DNA from: Nitrospirales bacterium
GTDB lineage: Bacteria; Nitrospirota; Nitrospiria; Nitrospirales; UBA8639
NCBI GenBank assembly: GCA_031315915.1
Contig: JALDRK010000004.1
Span: 62,001-126,000, forward strand
Reading direction: 5' to 3'
Length of the DNA stretch: 64,000 nt
Position numbers and translations under genes: made by a program. The notes under the pieces were generated by a model that had not been told where the DNA came from, searched no databases, and saw only the letters and a program-made list of their open reading frames with translations. Each line of letters opens with the position of its first letter. Position 1 is the stretch's first letter. Positions 8,913 through 15,966 of the stretch are shown here, one piece after another.

Positions 8913-9392
8913 TTAAGGTTGTTCCCATACCGCCCTCCCATTGGCATCGAACAATCGAATGAGAGGACTTCCATCATGATTCAACCGAATCTGGGCTCTC
9001 GGCGTATCGGAATGATCCCGCAGAACAAAGGACGGAACGTCATCGGCTTCGACCTCCAGGGCCGCCCTCCGCTTGCAATCCTGACCATAGAGGGTAATAC
9101 CCGTGCGTTCTTTTCCAAAGACCGCGAAAGATGCCCGTCGATCACATTGCGCATCTCCCAAAATCAAAGCCGGATGTTCCTCATCCCACAACCCTAACGT
9201 GGCCCGCACTTGACCGTCTGCATTCACAATATTGATTCCTGATGTAAAAATGGGGCGATTTGATTTGACCGATGATACTTCAGCCATGGTGAGCCTGGTG
9301 GAAGTTAAAAATATTCCGGCAATCGAACCCAATACCACCGAGCCGATTAATGTGACGATCACGGTCAGTTTCGTGATAGAGATAGACGTCAA
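8913..9392 (-). CDS. Membrane-anchored beta-repeat protein
   Basis: A 159-residue protein starting at TTG 9392, chosen because a GGAGG box sits 8 nt upstream. One N-terminal membrane helix (about 8-31) is followed by short beta-hairpin-like units: INIVNADGQVRATLGLW, LEVEADDVPSFVLRD, IRLNHDGSPLIRLFDANG. Such units are typical of proteins annotated only as hypothetical. It probably sits on the outer face of the inner membrane. It is upstream of the dihaem protein and may be co-transcribed. A 28-bp palindrome lies 56 nt before its start. Confidence 0.65.
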   Translation of the reverse strand: MTSISITKLTVIVTLIGSVVLGSIAGIFLTSTRLTMAEVSSVKSNRPIFTSGINIVNADGQVRATLGLWDEEHPALILGDAQCDRRASFAVFGKERTGITLYGQDCKRRAALEVEADDVPSFVLRDHSDTPRAQIRLNHDGSPLIRLFDANGRAVWEQP

Positions 9393-9447
9393 CGGTTATT
9401 CCTCCTATTGTTCATCGACAACACTCGAAAAAAAGAGATACTGCGCT

Positions 9448-9475
9448 CGGTGAAGGTTTACGTAAACGCTCACCG
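9448..9475. promoter_or_regulatory. 28-bp palindrome upstream of 8913-9392
   Basis: Outer arms CGGTGA / TCACCG flank a perfect core GTTTACGTAAAC, and only two base pairs in each arm are mismatched. Read on the minus strand, it is followed 11 nt later by a run of seven T. It may be a dimeric regulator operator or an attenuator hairpin. The gap before the T-run makes a simple terminator less likely. Confidence 0.5.
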
Positions 9476-10155
9476 ACTGTAACTTTGATACGATGCCTAG
9501 GCTTTCCTGTTGCCTCCTACTCTTCTCTGGATGGACATACCATGGCATAACTTTGTCTTAGACGTGACCTGGGAAAAACCCTGGAATGATTGGATGAGAG
9601 CCCGTGAATCACATACCGCCAAAGTTCTGTTCGAAACGACAGGACTATTTCCGGTCGAATTCTTGAGAACCGACTGCCCAACCCGTGGCTCTGGAATCTC
9701 CCGCATATGGGATAGTCCGTCTCGTTGAGGAATGACGTCACCTGGGTCGAAAATTTCTAGGAGGAAAATAGGCCGATGAGGCGCACTCGCCCCTGCCTTC
9801 CCTGGCAGACTTGAATCCTGTTGATAGCAGACCGTTTTCCACCTTGCATCGCAGCAAGGGTTTACTCCAGTTGGACGAGGTTCGGGAAATGACTATAGTA
9901 GGCCTAAGTGGCTTCTTGCCACGAACCGATTTCTTTTTGGGACAATCATGGATACCCCCAAGGCCGGATCGGGTTCAAGACAGGGCATTCAGAGGATGGG
10001 AGTTTTGACCGGAAGCCGAAGGGAGCTTCCTCGTGTCTGCCTTACGAATAATTTGGTACCATGAGGTAACCTGAGAAAACAGTCCAATCATCTGTGGCGA
10101 AAAATTCACGGCAGGGGAAAATCCAAAGGATGGAACCACGCATGTCAGGGCATTT
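9476..10155. other. Long divergent intergenic region
   Basis: About 680 bases with no gene I can support. A 12-codon frame at 9776-9814 (MRRTRPCLPWQT) has a good GGAGG box but no other support. The region should hold the promoter of the NarL-type regulator at 10156. Confidence 0.45.
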
Positions 10156-10833
10156 ATGAGTATGAGTACTATCCAACGAACGCGGATTTTTCTCGTCGAC
10201 GACCATCAATTGGTGTTGGAAAGTTACCGGCAGCTACTGGAACCTCGATTTGAGATTGCAGGCGAATCCAGCAACACCATACATTTGAAGGATCACATCC
10301 GGGGAGTCAGTCCGGACATCGTGCTACTGGACATTTCCATGCCGGCTCAATCGGGGTATGACTTGGCCAAGGAATTAATTCGCTCTTTTCCGAAAATAAA
10401 AATTATTTTTGTCTCCATGCATCTCGAACCGACATTTATTATGGAAGCCTTCCGATCGGGAGGCAAAGGCTATGTTCCAAAACAGACGGCAGGCAATGAA
10501 TTGGTCGAAGCCATAGAGCATGTTATGGGAAACCGGATCTATATGTCTCCACTTATTCCGGAAGACGTTCGCAATACCGTCAATCTCCAAATGACGGGCA
10601 TCCAGACATCCGAATTGTCGGGAAAACTGACCCCGAGGCAGCAGGAGATATTAAGACTCGTGGCGCAAGGATTATCGGCCAAGGATATTGCGGAGATTTT
10701 GAACATTACTCAAAGCACAGTAGCCTTTCATAAGGCGCAAATCATTCAAACGCTGGGGCTCAAATCCAAAGCCGAACTGACGAAGTATGCGGTATTGAAC
10801 GGAATCTCTCCGCTCAAAGAAACACAGGGATGA
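10156..10833 (+). CDS. NarL/FixJ-family response regulator
   Basis: 225 residues. The receiver domain (about 8-130) has the acidic pair DD (15-16), phospho-acceptor D59 (LLDIS) and a conserved Lys in PKQ. A C-terminal LuxR-type HTH (about 155-220) starts LTPRQQEILRLVAQGLS. It acts as a phosphorylation-dependent transcription factor. No kinase is adjacent; the HisKA_3 kinases at 15963 and 19854 are the type that normally pairs with NarL regulators. It is about 40% similar by eye to the regulator at 11136, which faces it. Confidence 0.9.
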   Translation: MSMSTIQRTRIFLVDDHQLVLESYRQLLEPRFEIAGESSNTIHLKDHIRGVSPDIVLLDISMPAQSGYDLAKELIRSFPKIKIIFVSMHLEPTFIMEAFRSGGKGYVPKQTAGNELVEAIEHVMGNRIYMSPLIPEDVRNTVNLQMTGIQTSELSGKLTPRQQEILRLVAQGLSAKDIAEILNITQSTVAFHKAQIIQTLGLKSKAELTKYAVLNGISPLKETQG

Positions 10834-10845
10834 AACAAATGGTCT

Positions 10846-10866
10846 CCATCACCCATTCGGTGATGG
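10846..10866 (+). terminator. Hairpin after the response regulator
   Basis: A perfect 8-bp stem, CCATCACC / GGTGATGG, with a 5-nt loop, begins 13 nt after the stop codon. No long T-run follows (CTTC), so it may be a weak terminator or an mRNA 3'-end stabiliser. Otherwise 10867-11135 looks empty. Confidence 0.4.
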
Positions 10867-11135
10867 CTTCAAAAGACCGTCAGGGTTCTGCAAGAATACC
10901 CGCATCACTCGCATCTCCCACTCCTATCCCTCTTTCTCATTGGACCTAAAAGCCAAGTTATCGTGAGTGCAGGATGGTGAGTCTTCCGTTTCCGTCTTTT
11001 TTCACAAAATGGAGCACATTCCATATGTAACCCAGGGAAAAAGATGCACGGTACCGGGATTCAGGATAGATGAAACCATACCAGACTTGTAAAATCGAAT
11101 AAGGCTGGAGGTATCAACAGAGGGCCTGGGAGAGC

Positions 11136-11789
11136 CTAAGTGGAGATGATACCTTGTGAAATCGCATATTTGGTCAACTCTGAAGTCGTTTTTAAGCCCA
11201 ACGTCTGCATAAGTCGGGTTTTATGAAACTCGACCGTTTTCACCGCCAAATTTAATATGATGGCGACTTCTTTATTGGATTTTCCCTCGGCAACCAGTTG
11301 AAGAATTTCAATTTGCCGTTGGGTTAACTTGATGGCCCCGGACTCAGACTTCTCAACGGGTTTCGACGAAACCATCCAGGCACGATCCACAATGGTCTGG
11401 GCAATCGACGGGGAAATATAGGTGTGTCCCAAAAACACCTCTTTTATGGCAAATACTAATTCGTTGGTTGAAGATTGCTTTAAAATATATCCCGATCCGC
11501 CGGCTTGAAAGGCATCTCGCACATAACTTTCCTCACCGTGCATGGTCAAGAAGATCAGCTTCGTGTGAGGTTCGTATTTTTTGATTTGCCGTGCCGCTTG
11601 CAACCCATTTAACAGAGGCAGGGAAATATCGATAACCGCCACATCCGGAGTATGTTCTCTCACGGCCTGAACCAAGGCATGGCCATCGGCAACGCATCCA
11701 ATTAAAGTAAAGTCCTTTTCCAAGAGCTTGGTAAGGCCTTCGCTTACCAAAACATGGTCTTCCGCTAAAAGCACACGTGGTTTGTCCAT
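11136..11789 (-). CDS. NarL/FixJ-family response regulator
   Basis: 217 residues: receiver (1-125) with ED (10-11), phospho-acceptor D54 (VIDIS) and a conserved Lys (ILKQS), then a LuxR-type HTH (about 148-210, LTQRQIEILQLVAEGKS). It has the same architecture as the protein at 10156 and shares its ending (TKYA...GI). The two are probably an old duplication. Convergent orientation, no adjacent kinase. Confidence 0.9.
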   Translation of the reverse strand: MDKPRVLLAEDHVLVSEGLTKLLEKDFTLIGCVADGHALVQAVREHTPDVAVIDISLPLLNGLQAARQIKKYEPHTKLIFLTMHGEESYVRDAFQAGGSGYILKQSSTNELVFAIKEVFLGHTYISPSIAQTIVDRAWMVSSKPVEKSESGAIKLTQRQIEILQLVAEGKSNKEVAIILNLAVKTVEFHKTRLMQTLGLKTTSELTKYAISQGIIST

Positions 11790-12215
11790 AAGGAGAGGGG
11801 GCGAGTCGGTTATGGCAATGAAATCCGGCTGGCCCCATTATGAGTAATTCCTGAAAATAAGTCTACAGGTTTTCCAGGGGAAAGAAAATAAATCTTTGTC
11901 GTCCAGGAAGTCTGGCGTGACATCTTGCAATCGGCGGGCCACTTCTCTTTCCCAAAACTCCGATCTGGAAGACAGTCGAGGAACGACGAATGCGGTAGCC
12001 GGAGTTACAGAAGGGTAAGGAACAGAAAACGGCAGCGGGAAGGCTTTTAAAGCGGCATTCCCCTTGGTTGAGGCATACAACCAAGGGGAATGCGATCCGG
12101 GTAACGTGAAAAATCAAAAAGACAGGTCAGGGAACTCGACTACCCGATCTTCAACGGTGAATGACATTCCACGGCCAAGCTAAACCGGTTTGCAGGAGAA
12201 GACTCGATGTATTTT
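11790..12215. other. Intergenic region between sod and the regulator
   Basis: It holds the 16-bp-stem inverted repeat described separately. An 80-codon minus-strand frame (11838-12080) begins with TTG inside that hairpin and has no ribosome binding site, so it is not called as a gene. Nothing else is seen. Confidence 0.4.
12055..12093. repeat. Perfect 16-bp inverted repeat
   Basis: GCATTCCCCTTGGTTG, a 7-nt spacer, then its exact reverse complement. It lies about 125 nt downstream of the superoxide dismutase stop and 270 nt upstream of the regulator start. No T-run follows on either strand. It could be an mRNA-stabilising hairpin, a transcription-termination aid or a miniature element. No second copy was noticed in the window. 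Confidence 0.7.
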
Positions 12216-12830
12216 TCATCGGATCTCTCCTTGCCGTCGATTGACGACCTCCCAATCGACATTGGACAAAAAACTATCGATATACTTTCCACGTTCCGAA
12301 GGAGAAAAATCAAGAAGATAGGCATGCTCCCAAACATCCATCACCAGGAGCGGCGTAAAACCCGCCACGTTCCCGAACTCGTGAAGACTGACCCAATGAT
12401 TGGTTATGTGTCCGTTGTTTGGGTTTTGATAACAAATCGCCCACCCGACTCCACGCATTTTTCCGATGCTGGAAAAATCGGTTCTCCACACTTCCACGCT
12501 TCCAAAACTATTTTCTATCGCTTTCTGTAATTTATCGTGTTTCTTCAGCTCTTGAGATTGATCCGAGGTCAAATTTTCGAAATATAATTCATGAAGAACC
12601 ATGCCATTGTATTCGAACCCCAGCCGTCGCGTCAGTTCCGAATACGCGGGCATCTCCTCCTGGTCGACTTTTCCATCCTTCAGAATGTCTGCAATGTGCT
12701 GAGTCAAGAGGTTCGTGGCCTTGACGTACCCCTCATACAATTTAAAATGCATGTCCAGAGTCTGATCCGAAATGCCCTTCAACCCTTTCAGAGGAAACTT
12801 TTTGGCTGTATAAGATTGTAGTTGGTTCAT
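12216..12830 (-). CDS. sod: Fe/Mn superoxide dismutase
   Basis: 204 residues. The metal ligands fit the family: His28, His80, and Asp165/His169 in DVWEHAYLLDF. The C-terminal helix IDSFLSNVDWEVVNRR is also typical. No signal peptide, so probably cytoplasmic. The usual HHxxHxxxY helix near the first ligand is replaced by LDMHFKLYEGYV, and MVLHELYFENL replaces the common N-H-x-x-Y context. It thus belongs to a divergent subgroup, and metal preference cannot be assigned. Start: ATG directly after AAGGGGGGT. A 38-aa ORF sits 24 nt upstream on the same strand. Confidence 0.85.
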   Translation of the reverse strand: MNQLQSYTAKKFPLKGLKGISDQTLDMHFKLYEGYVKATNLLTQHIADILKDGKVDQEEMPAYSELTRRLGFEYNGMVLHELYFENLTSDQSQELKKHDKLQKAIENSFGSVEVWRTDFSSIGKMRGVGWAICYQNPNNGHITNHWVSLHEFGNVAGFTPLLVMDVWEHAYLLDFSPSERGKYIDSFLSNVDWEVVNRRQGEIR

Positions 12831-12854
12831 ACCCCCCCTTCCGACCTGCCTGGT

Positions 12855-12971
12855 TCAGACAAGCGTCAGCTGTCGTGTGATTTCAAAAATACTTTGCATC
12901 ATTGATTGTGATGCCACAATAGAGCCTTCAGCCGACCCGTACAACTGGTGATATCCCTTGAATCGAATCAT
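12855..12971 (-). CDS. Possible 38-aa protein upstream of sod
   Basis: ATG 12971 is preceded by GGAAAGGAAAA. The frame reads MIRFKGYHQLYGSAEGSIVA and continues to a TGA 24 nt before the sod start. Good ribosome binding site and operon-like position. No family recognised. A GCATCA...TGATGC inverted repeat (12896-12914) lies inside it. It could be a leader ORF. Between 12972 and 13251 I see no gene. Confidence 0.4.
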   Translation of the reverse strand: MIRFKGYHQLYGSAEGSIVASQSMMQSIFEITRQLTLV

Positions 12972-13251
12972 TTTTCCTTTCCGGAAATGTAAAAAAAAAC
13001 CGCAGCAGCAGAATCAGATCGACATGGAAAACGACACCTCCCCATTAAACGGAGCATCGGATATGCCATGACCTGAGAACACCGTAAGGTTAACGAAAAT
13101 GGCCGGATCTAAAGAACAAAGACAACGGATGGCTGAACCCTCAAGCATTCCGTCACACATCAATCCATCGCGAACAACACCTTCACACCGTCACATCGAC
13201 CGTCCGTGGATATCCGTGGTATGAGAGCCTTCCTATTATCATTCATCGGAA

Positions 13252-13404
13252 TTAGAGTCGCCCGGTGACCGCCAAAACTACAACGATTAACAGGAGAAGG
13301 CCCAAGCCCCCACTAGGATAATATCCCCAATTGGCGCTATGCGGCCATGTTGGTAACGCGCCGACTAGCAACAGTATAAGGATAATTAATAATATCGTAG
13401 ACAT
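13252..13404 (-). CDS. DUF3309-family small membrane protein
   Basis: A 50-residue protein with two hydrophobic segments (MSTILLIILILLLVGALP and GLGLLLLIVVVLAVTG) joined by a turn (TWPHSANWGYYPSGG). This is the recognisable layout of DUF3309 small membrane proteins, found in many Gram-negatives, often near stress genes. Start: ATG preceded by AAGAGGAG. It begins 3 nt after the stop of the upstream 74-aa gene, whose last codons form its ribosome binding site. Confidence 0.8.
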   Translation of the reverse strand: MSTILLIILILLLVGALPTWPHSANWGYYPSGGLGLLLLIVVVLAVTGRL

Positions 13405-13407
13405 GTT

Positions 13408-13632
13408 CTATACTCCTCTTGGTTTCACCCACGGTCCCAAAAATCTCATTCCCTGTAGATCACCTCCAGACGGTAATTCAGAGACCGAGGGATTGTGTTT
13501 CGATTGAGCTTCCAGAGCTTGAAAAATACCCGAAGATGAAATTTTCAAAAAATCTCTTCTTGAGGGTCTTTTACTCAGCACGGATGAACGTACAATTGAT
13601 GTAGAGGCAACTTTTACTCGTTTCCGTTTCAT
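13408..13632 (-). CDS. Small basic protein with an isolated SRRDFLK motif
   Basis: 74 residues, starting at ATG 13632 behind an AGGAGGG box. The N-terminal 35 residues are basic (MKRKRVKVASTSIVRSS) and lead into SRRDFLKISSSG, which matches the twin-arginine export consensus. No hydrophobic core follows (IFQALEAQSKHNPSVSEL), so genuine Tat export is doubtful. Operon with DUF3309. Function unknown. Confidence 0.55.
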   Translation of the reverse strand: MKRKRVKVASTSIVRSSVLSKRPSRRDFLKISSSGIFQALEAQSKHNPSVSELPSGGDLQGMRFLGPWVKPRGV

Positions 13633-13960
13633 CACAATCCCTCCTTTTGTCCAGGTCGATTGGCTCCCGCCGAACCTCTTTCCGGCAATCATTCTTGCAG
13701 ATCCAGCCCGAAGGATAACCTACGGAAAACCCTTGATCGGCCGACCTTCCGCCCTGGTTCCGAGCAATACCCGCGATATGCTGGCATACATAAGATCGGT
13801 CCCCATGGACAGTGCAACAACGAGATCCAGATCTCACTGGCTTAGACATTCTCCAAAGCAGAAGGCTATACTTTCCTCTCATCCTCCAGGAAAAAAGGGG
13901 CGCAATGCCATTCTTGAATTGTCATCGTTTACAAGTTAGCGTGTGCAGAGGAGTTCTCCG
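13633..13960. other. Divergent promoter region
   Basis: It lies between the minus-strand 74-aa gene and the plus-strand sensor kinase. No ORF supported; it presumably carries both promoters. No clear -35/-10 pair or palindrome was picked out. Confidence 0.4.
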
Positions 13961-15508
13961 GTGAAAGCTCAAATCAGCCCTAGTCACGTCAACTCCCAGG
14001 AAACCTTCGCAACCCCTCAAAGATTTTCCTCCTCCCCTGAAGCCCATCCAACGGCATTACCGCCCATCGATTCGGCAAGATCCGTGACCAACCCCCAACG
14101 AGGGATAATGGTTCTGCTTTGCCTTCTCGTGACTGGAATTTTCGCCTTGGATGTGATGACACCTGTGGGAGTCACCGACGGCATCCTCTATGTGACGGCC
14201 ATCCTGATGACTCCGTGGCTACCCAATAAACGTGCCCCTTTCATTGTAGCCGGCGTATGCACGGTCCTCACGATTTTTGGCGTCGTCTGGTCTCCGGGAA
14301 TCAACGTGATCTATTCGGGAAGCATCCTCGCCTGGAACGCCTTCATTAATCGAATCTACGCGATTATCGTCCTGTGGGCCACCGCGTGGCTCAGCTATCA
14401 ATATTGCCGAAAAACCGAACATAGCCTTCGATTGGCCTCCATTGTGGAAAGCTCGCAGGATGCCATCATCGGACAGACCCTCCAAGGAAGGATTACCACG
14501 TGGAATAAAGGGGCCGAACGTATTTTCGGGTATACGGAACAGGAAGTCCTGGGAAAATTCATGACTATTCTTTTTCCCCCGGATCGATTTTTGGAGGAGC
14601 CTGAGATTCTGGGCAAGCTTCAACGGGGGGAGACGATTGTCAATCTTGAGACCGTTCGCCGACGGAAAGATGGAGCGACATTTCCCGCCTCGATAACCGT
14701 CTCGCCCTTGGTCGACAGGTGGGGAAAAGTCGTGGGGGCTTCGAAAATTCTTCGGGATGTGTCGAAAGAAGCCCGCATGAAAGATCTCATGGCGGTCCAG
14801 TCCCTGGTTCTGGCCCGTCATGCCGCCGATTTAAAGCAGTCTAACGAAGATTTGGAACAATTTGCCTATATTGCTTCCCATGATTTGCAGGAGCCTCTTC
14901 GGACCATTCATGGCTTTACCCAGCTCTTGGAATCCCGCTACCGAGAGCGCCTGGACGATCAAGGCCGAGAGTTTATCGGATTTGTGACGGATGCCGCCTC
15001 ACGAATGCAAACGTTGATCCAGGATCTGCTGAAATATTCCAGAATCCAGTCTCAGGAGCTCAAGCCCGCTTCGGTCGATGCAGAGGAGGTGGTCACGGAA
15101 ATCCTCAATCACCTGCTTTTAACCATCGAAGAAAAACATGCCACGATCACCCACGATCCTTTGCCGACCATCCGGACCGATCCGGGACACTTCCACCACT
15201 TGCTCCAAAACCTTCTGACCAATGCCCTGAAGTTTGCCGGATCCGACCCGCCATGCATCCATATTGCCGCACGGGAAACCGATGCGGAATGGGAGTTTTC
15301 CGTCCGAGACAACGGCATTGGAATCGCTCCCGACTTTCACGAACGAATTTTTTTGCCGTTTAAACGGCTCCATCATCGCGGAGAGTATCCAGGAACCGGA
15401 ATCGGCCTGGCTGTTTGCAAGAAAATCGTGGAACGGCGGGGGGGGCGCATTCGGGTGGAATCCGAACCGGGCAAGGGCTCGACATTTTCTTTTTCCTTAC
15501 CAAAATAA
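13961..15508 (+). CDS. Membrane PAS-domain sensor histidine kinase
   Basis: 515 residues from GTG 13961, which has AGAGGAG 7 nt upstream. Order: disordered N-terminus; three or four membrane helices (about 45-145); PAS (about 155-275, AGAERIFGYTEQEVLG type); HisKA with the phospho-acceptor in SHDLQEPLRTIHGF; HATPase with N box (NLLTNALKFAG), DNGIGI and GTGIGLAVCKKIVERRGG. This is the phytochrome/cyanobacterial-type kinase family that usually partners a single-domain Rcp1-like receiver. Exactly such a receiver gene follows 14 nt downstream. Confidence 0.92.
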   Translation: MKAQISPSHVNSQETFATPQRFSSSPEAHPTALPPIDSARSVTNPQRGIMVLLCLLVTGIFALDVMTPVGVTDGILYVTAILMTPWLPNKRAPFIVAGVCTVLTIFGVVWSPGINVIYSGSILAWNAFINRIYAIIVLWATAWLSYQYCRKTEHSLRLASIVESSQDAIIGQTLQGRITTWNKGAERIFGYTEQEVLGKFMTILFPPDRFLEEPEILGKLQRGETIVNLETVRRRKDGATFPASITVSPLVDRWGKVVGASKILRDVSKEARMKDLMAVQSLVLARHAADLKQSNEDLEQFAYIASHDLQEPLRTIHGFTQLLESRYRERLDDQGREFIGFVTDAASRMQTLIQDLLKYSRIQSQELKPASVDAEEVVTEILNHLLLTIEEKHATITHDPLPTIRTDPGHFHHLLQNLLTNALKFAGSDPPCIHIAARETDAEWEFSVRDNGIGIAPDFHERIFLPFKRLHHRGEYPGTGIGLAVCKKIVERRGGRIRVESEPGKGSTFSFSLPK

Positions 15509-15522
15509 TCTGAGAGGCAATC

Positions 15523-15966
15523 ATGGATGGTGACGTTGAAATATTGTTGGTCGAAGACAATCACGCGGATATTCGCTTAACCCAAGAAGCCTTCAAAGAA
15601 GCCAAAATTCGCAACAATCTTTCCGTGGTGCAGGACGGAGCGAGCGCCGTGGAATTCATTCAACAACGAGGTCCCTATCAGCGGGCTCCACGTCCCGACC
15701 TCATTCTTCTGGACTTAAACTTGCCTAAAATGGATGGTCGAGAGGTCTTGGAGTTCCTGAAATCCGGTTCCGATACCAAGCACATTCCGGTCGTCGTTCT
15801 CACCACGTCCGACGATGAGGAAGATATCCTCCGCAGCTATAAGCTGCATGCCAATGCTTATCTGGTGAAGCCGATCGACATGATGCAATTTATCAAAATG
15901 ATACACTCCCTGGAGGGATTTTGGCTCTCCGTGGTGAAACTCCCTCCCAAAACCCGACGATCATGA
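15523..15966 (+). CDS. Rcp1-like single-domain response regulator
   Basis: 147 residues: a lone receiver with ED (11-12), phospho-acceptor D64 (LLDLNLPKMDG), a conserved Thr (LTTSDDEED) and Lys (VKPID). There is no output domain. The elongated beta4-alpha4 region (TTSDDEEDILRSY) is typical of the Rcp1 class. It sits between two kinases and is likely phosphorylated by the upstream one. Its stop overlaps the next start (ATGA). Confidence 0.92.
   Translation: MDGDVEILLVEDNHADIRLTQEAFKEAKIRNNLSVVQDGASAVEFIQQRGPYQRAPRPDLILLDLNLPKMDGREVLEFLKSGSDTKHIPVVVLTTSDDEEDILRSYKLHANAYLVKPIDMMQFIKMIHSLEGFWLSVVKLPPKTRRS

Noticed and set aside
9776-9814. 12-codon ORF MRRTRPCLPWQT with a GGAGG box
   Set aside because: Too short, far from the next gene and without attenuator structure.
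11838-12080. 80-codon minus-strand frame upstream of the NarL regulator
   Set aside because: It starts with TTG inside the 16-bp hairpin, has no ribosome binding site, and only its last third looks protein-like.
13408-13632. Twin-arginine export signal (SRRDFLK)
   Set aside because: No hydrophobic core follows the motif and it lies 23 residues into the protein, so Tat export is unlikely.
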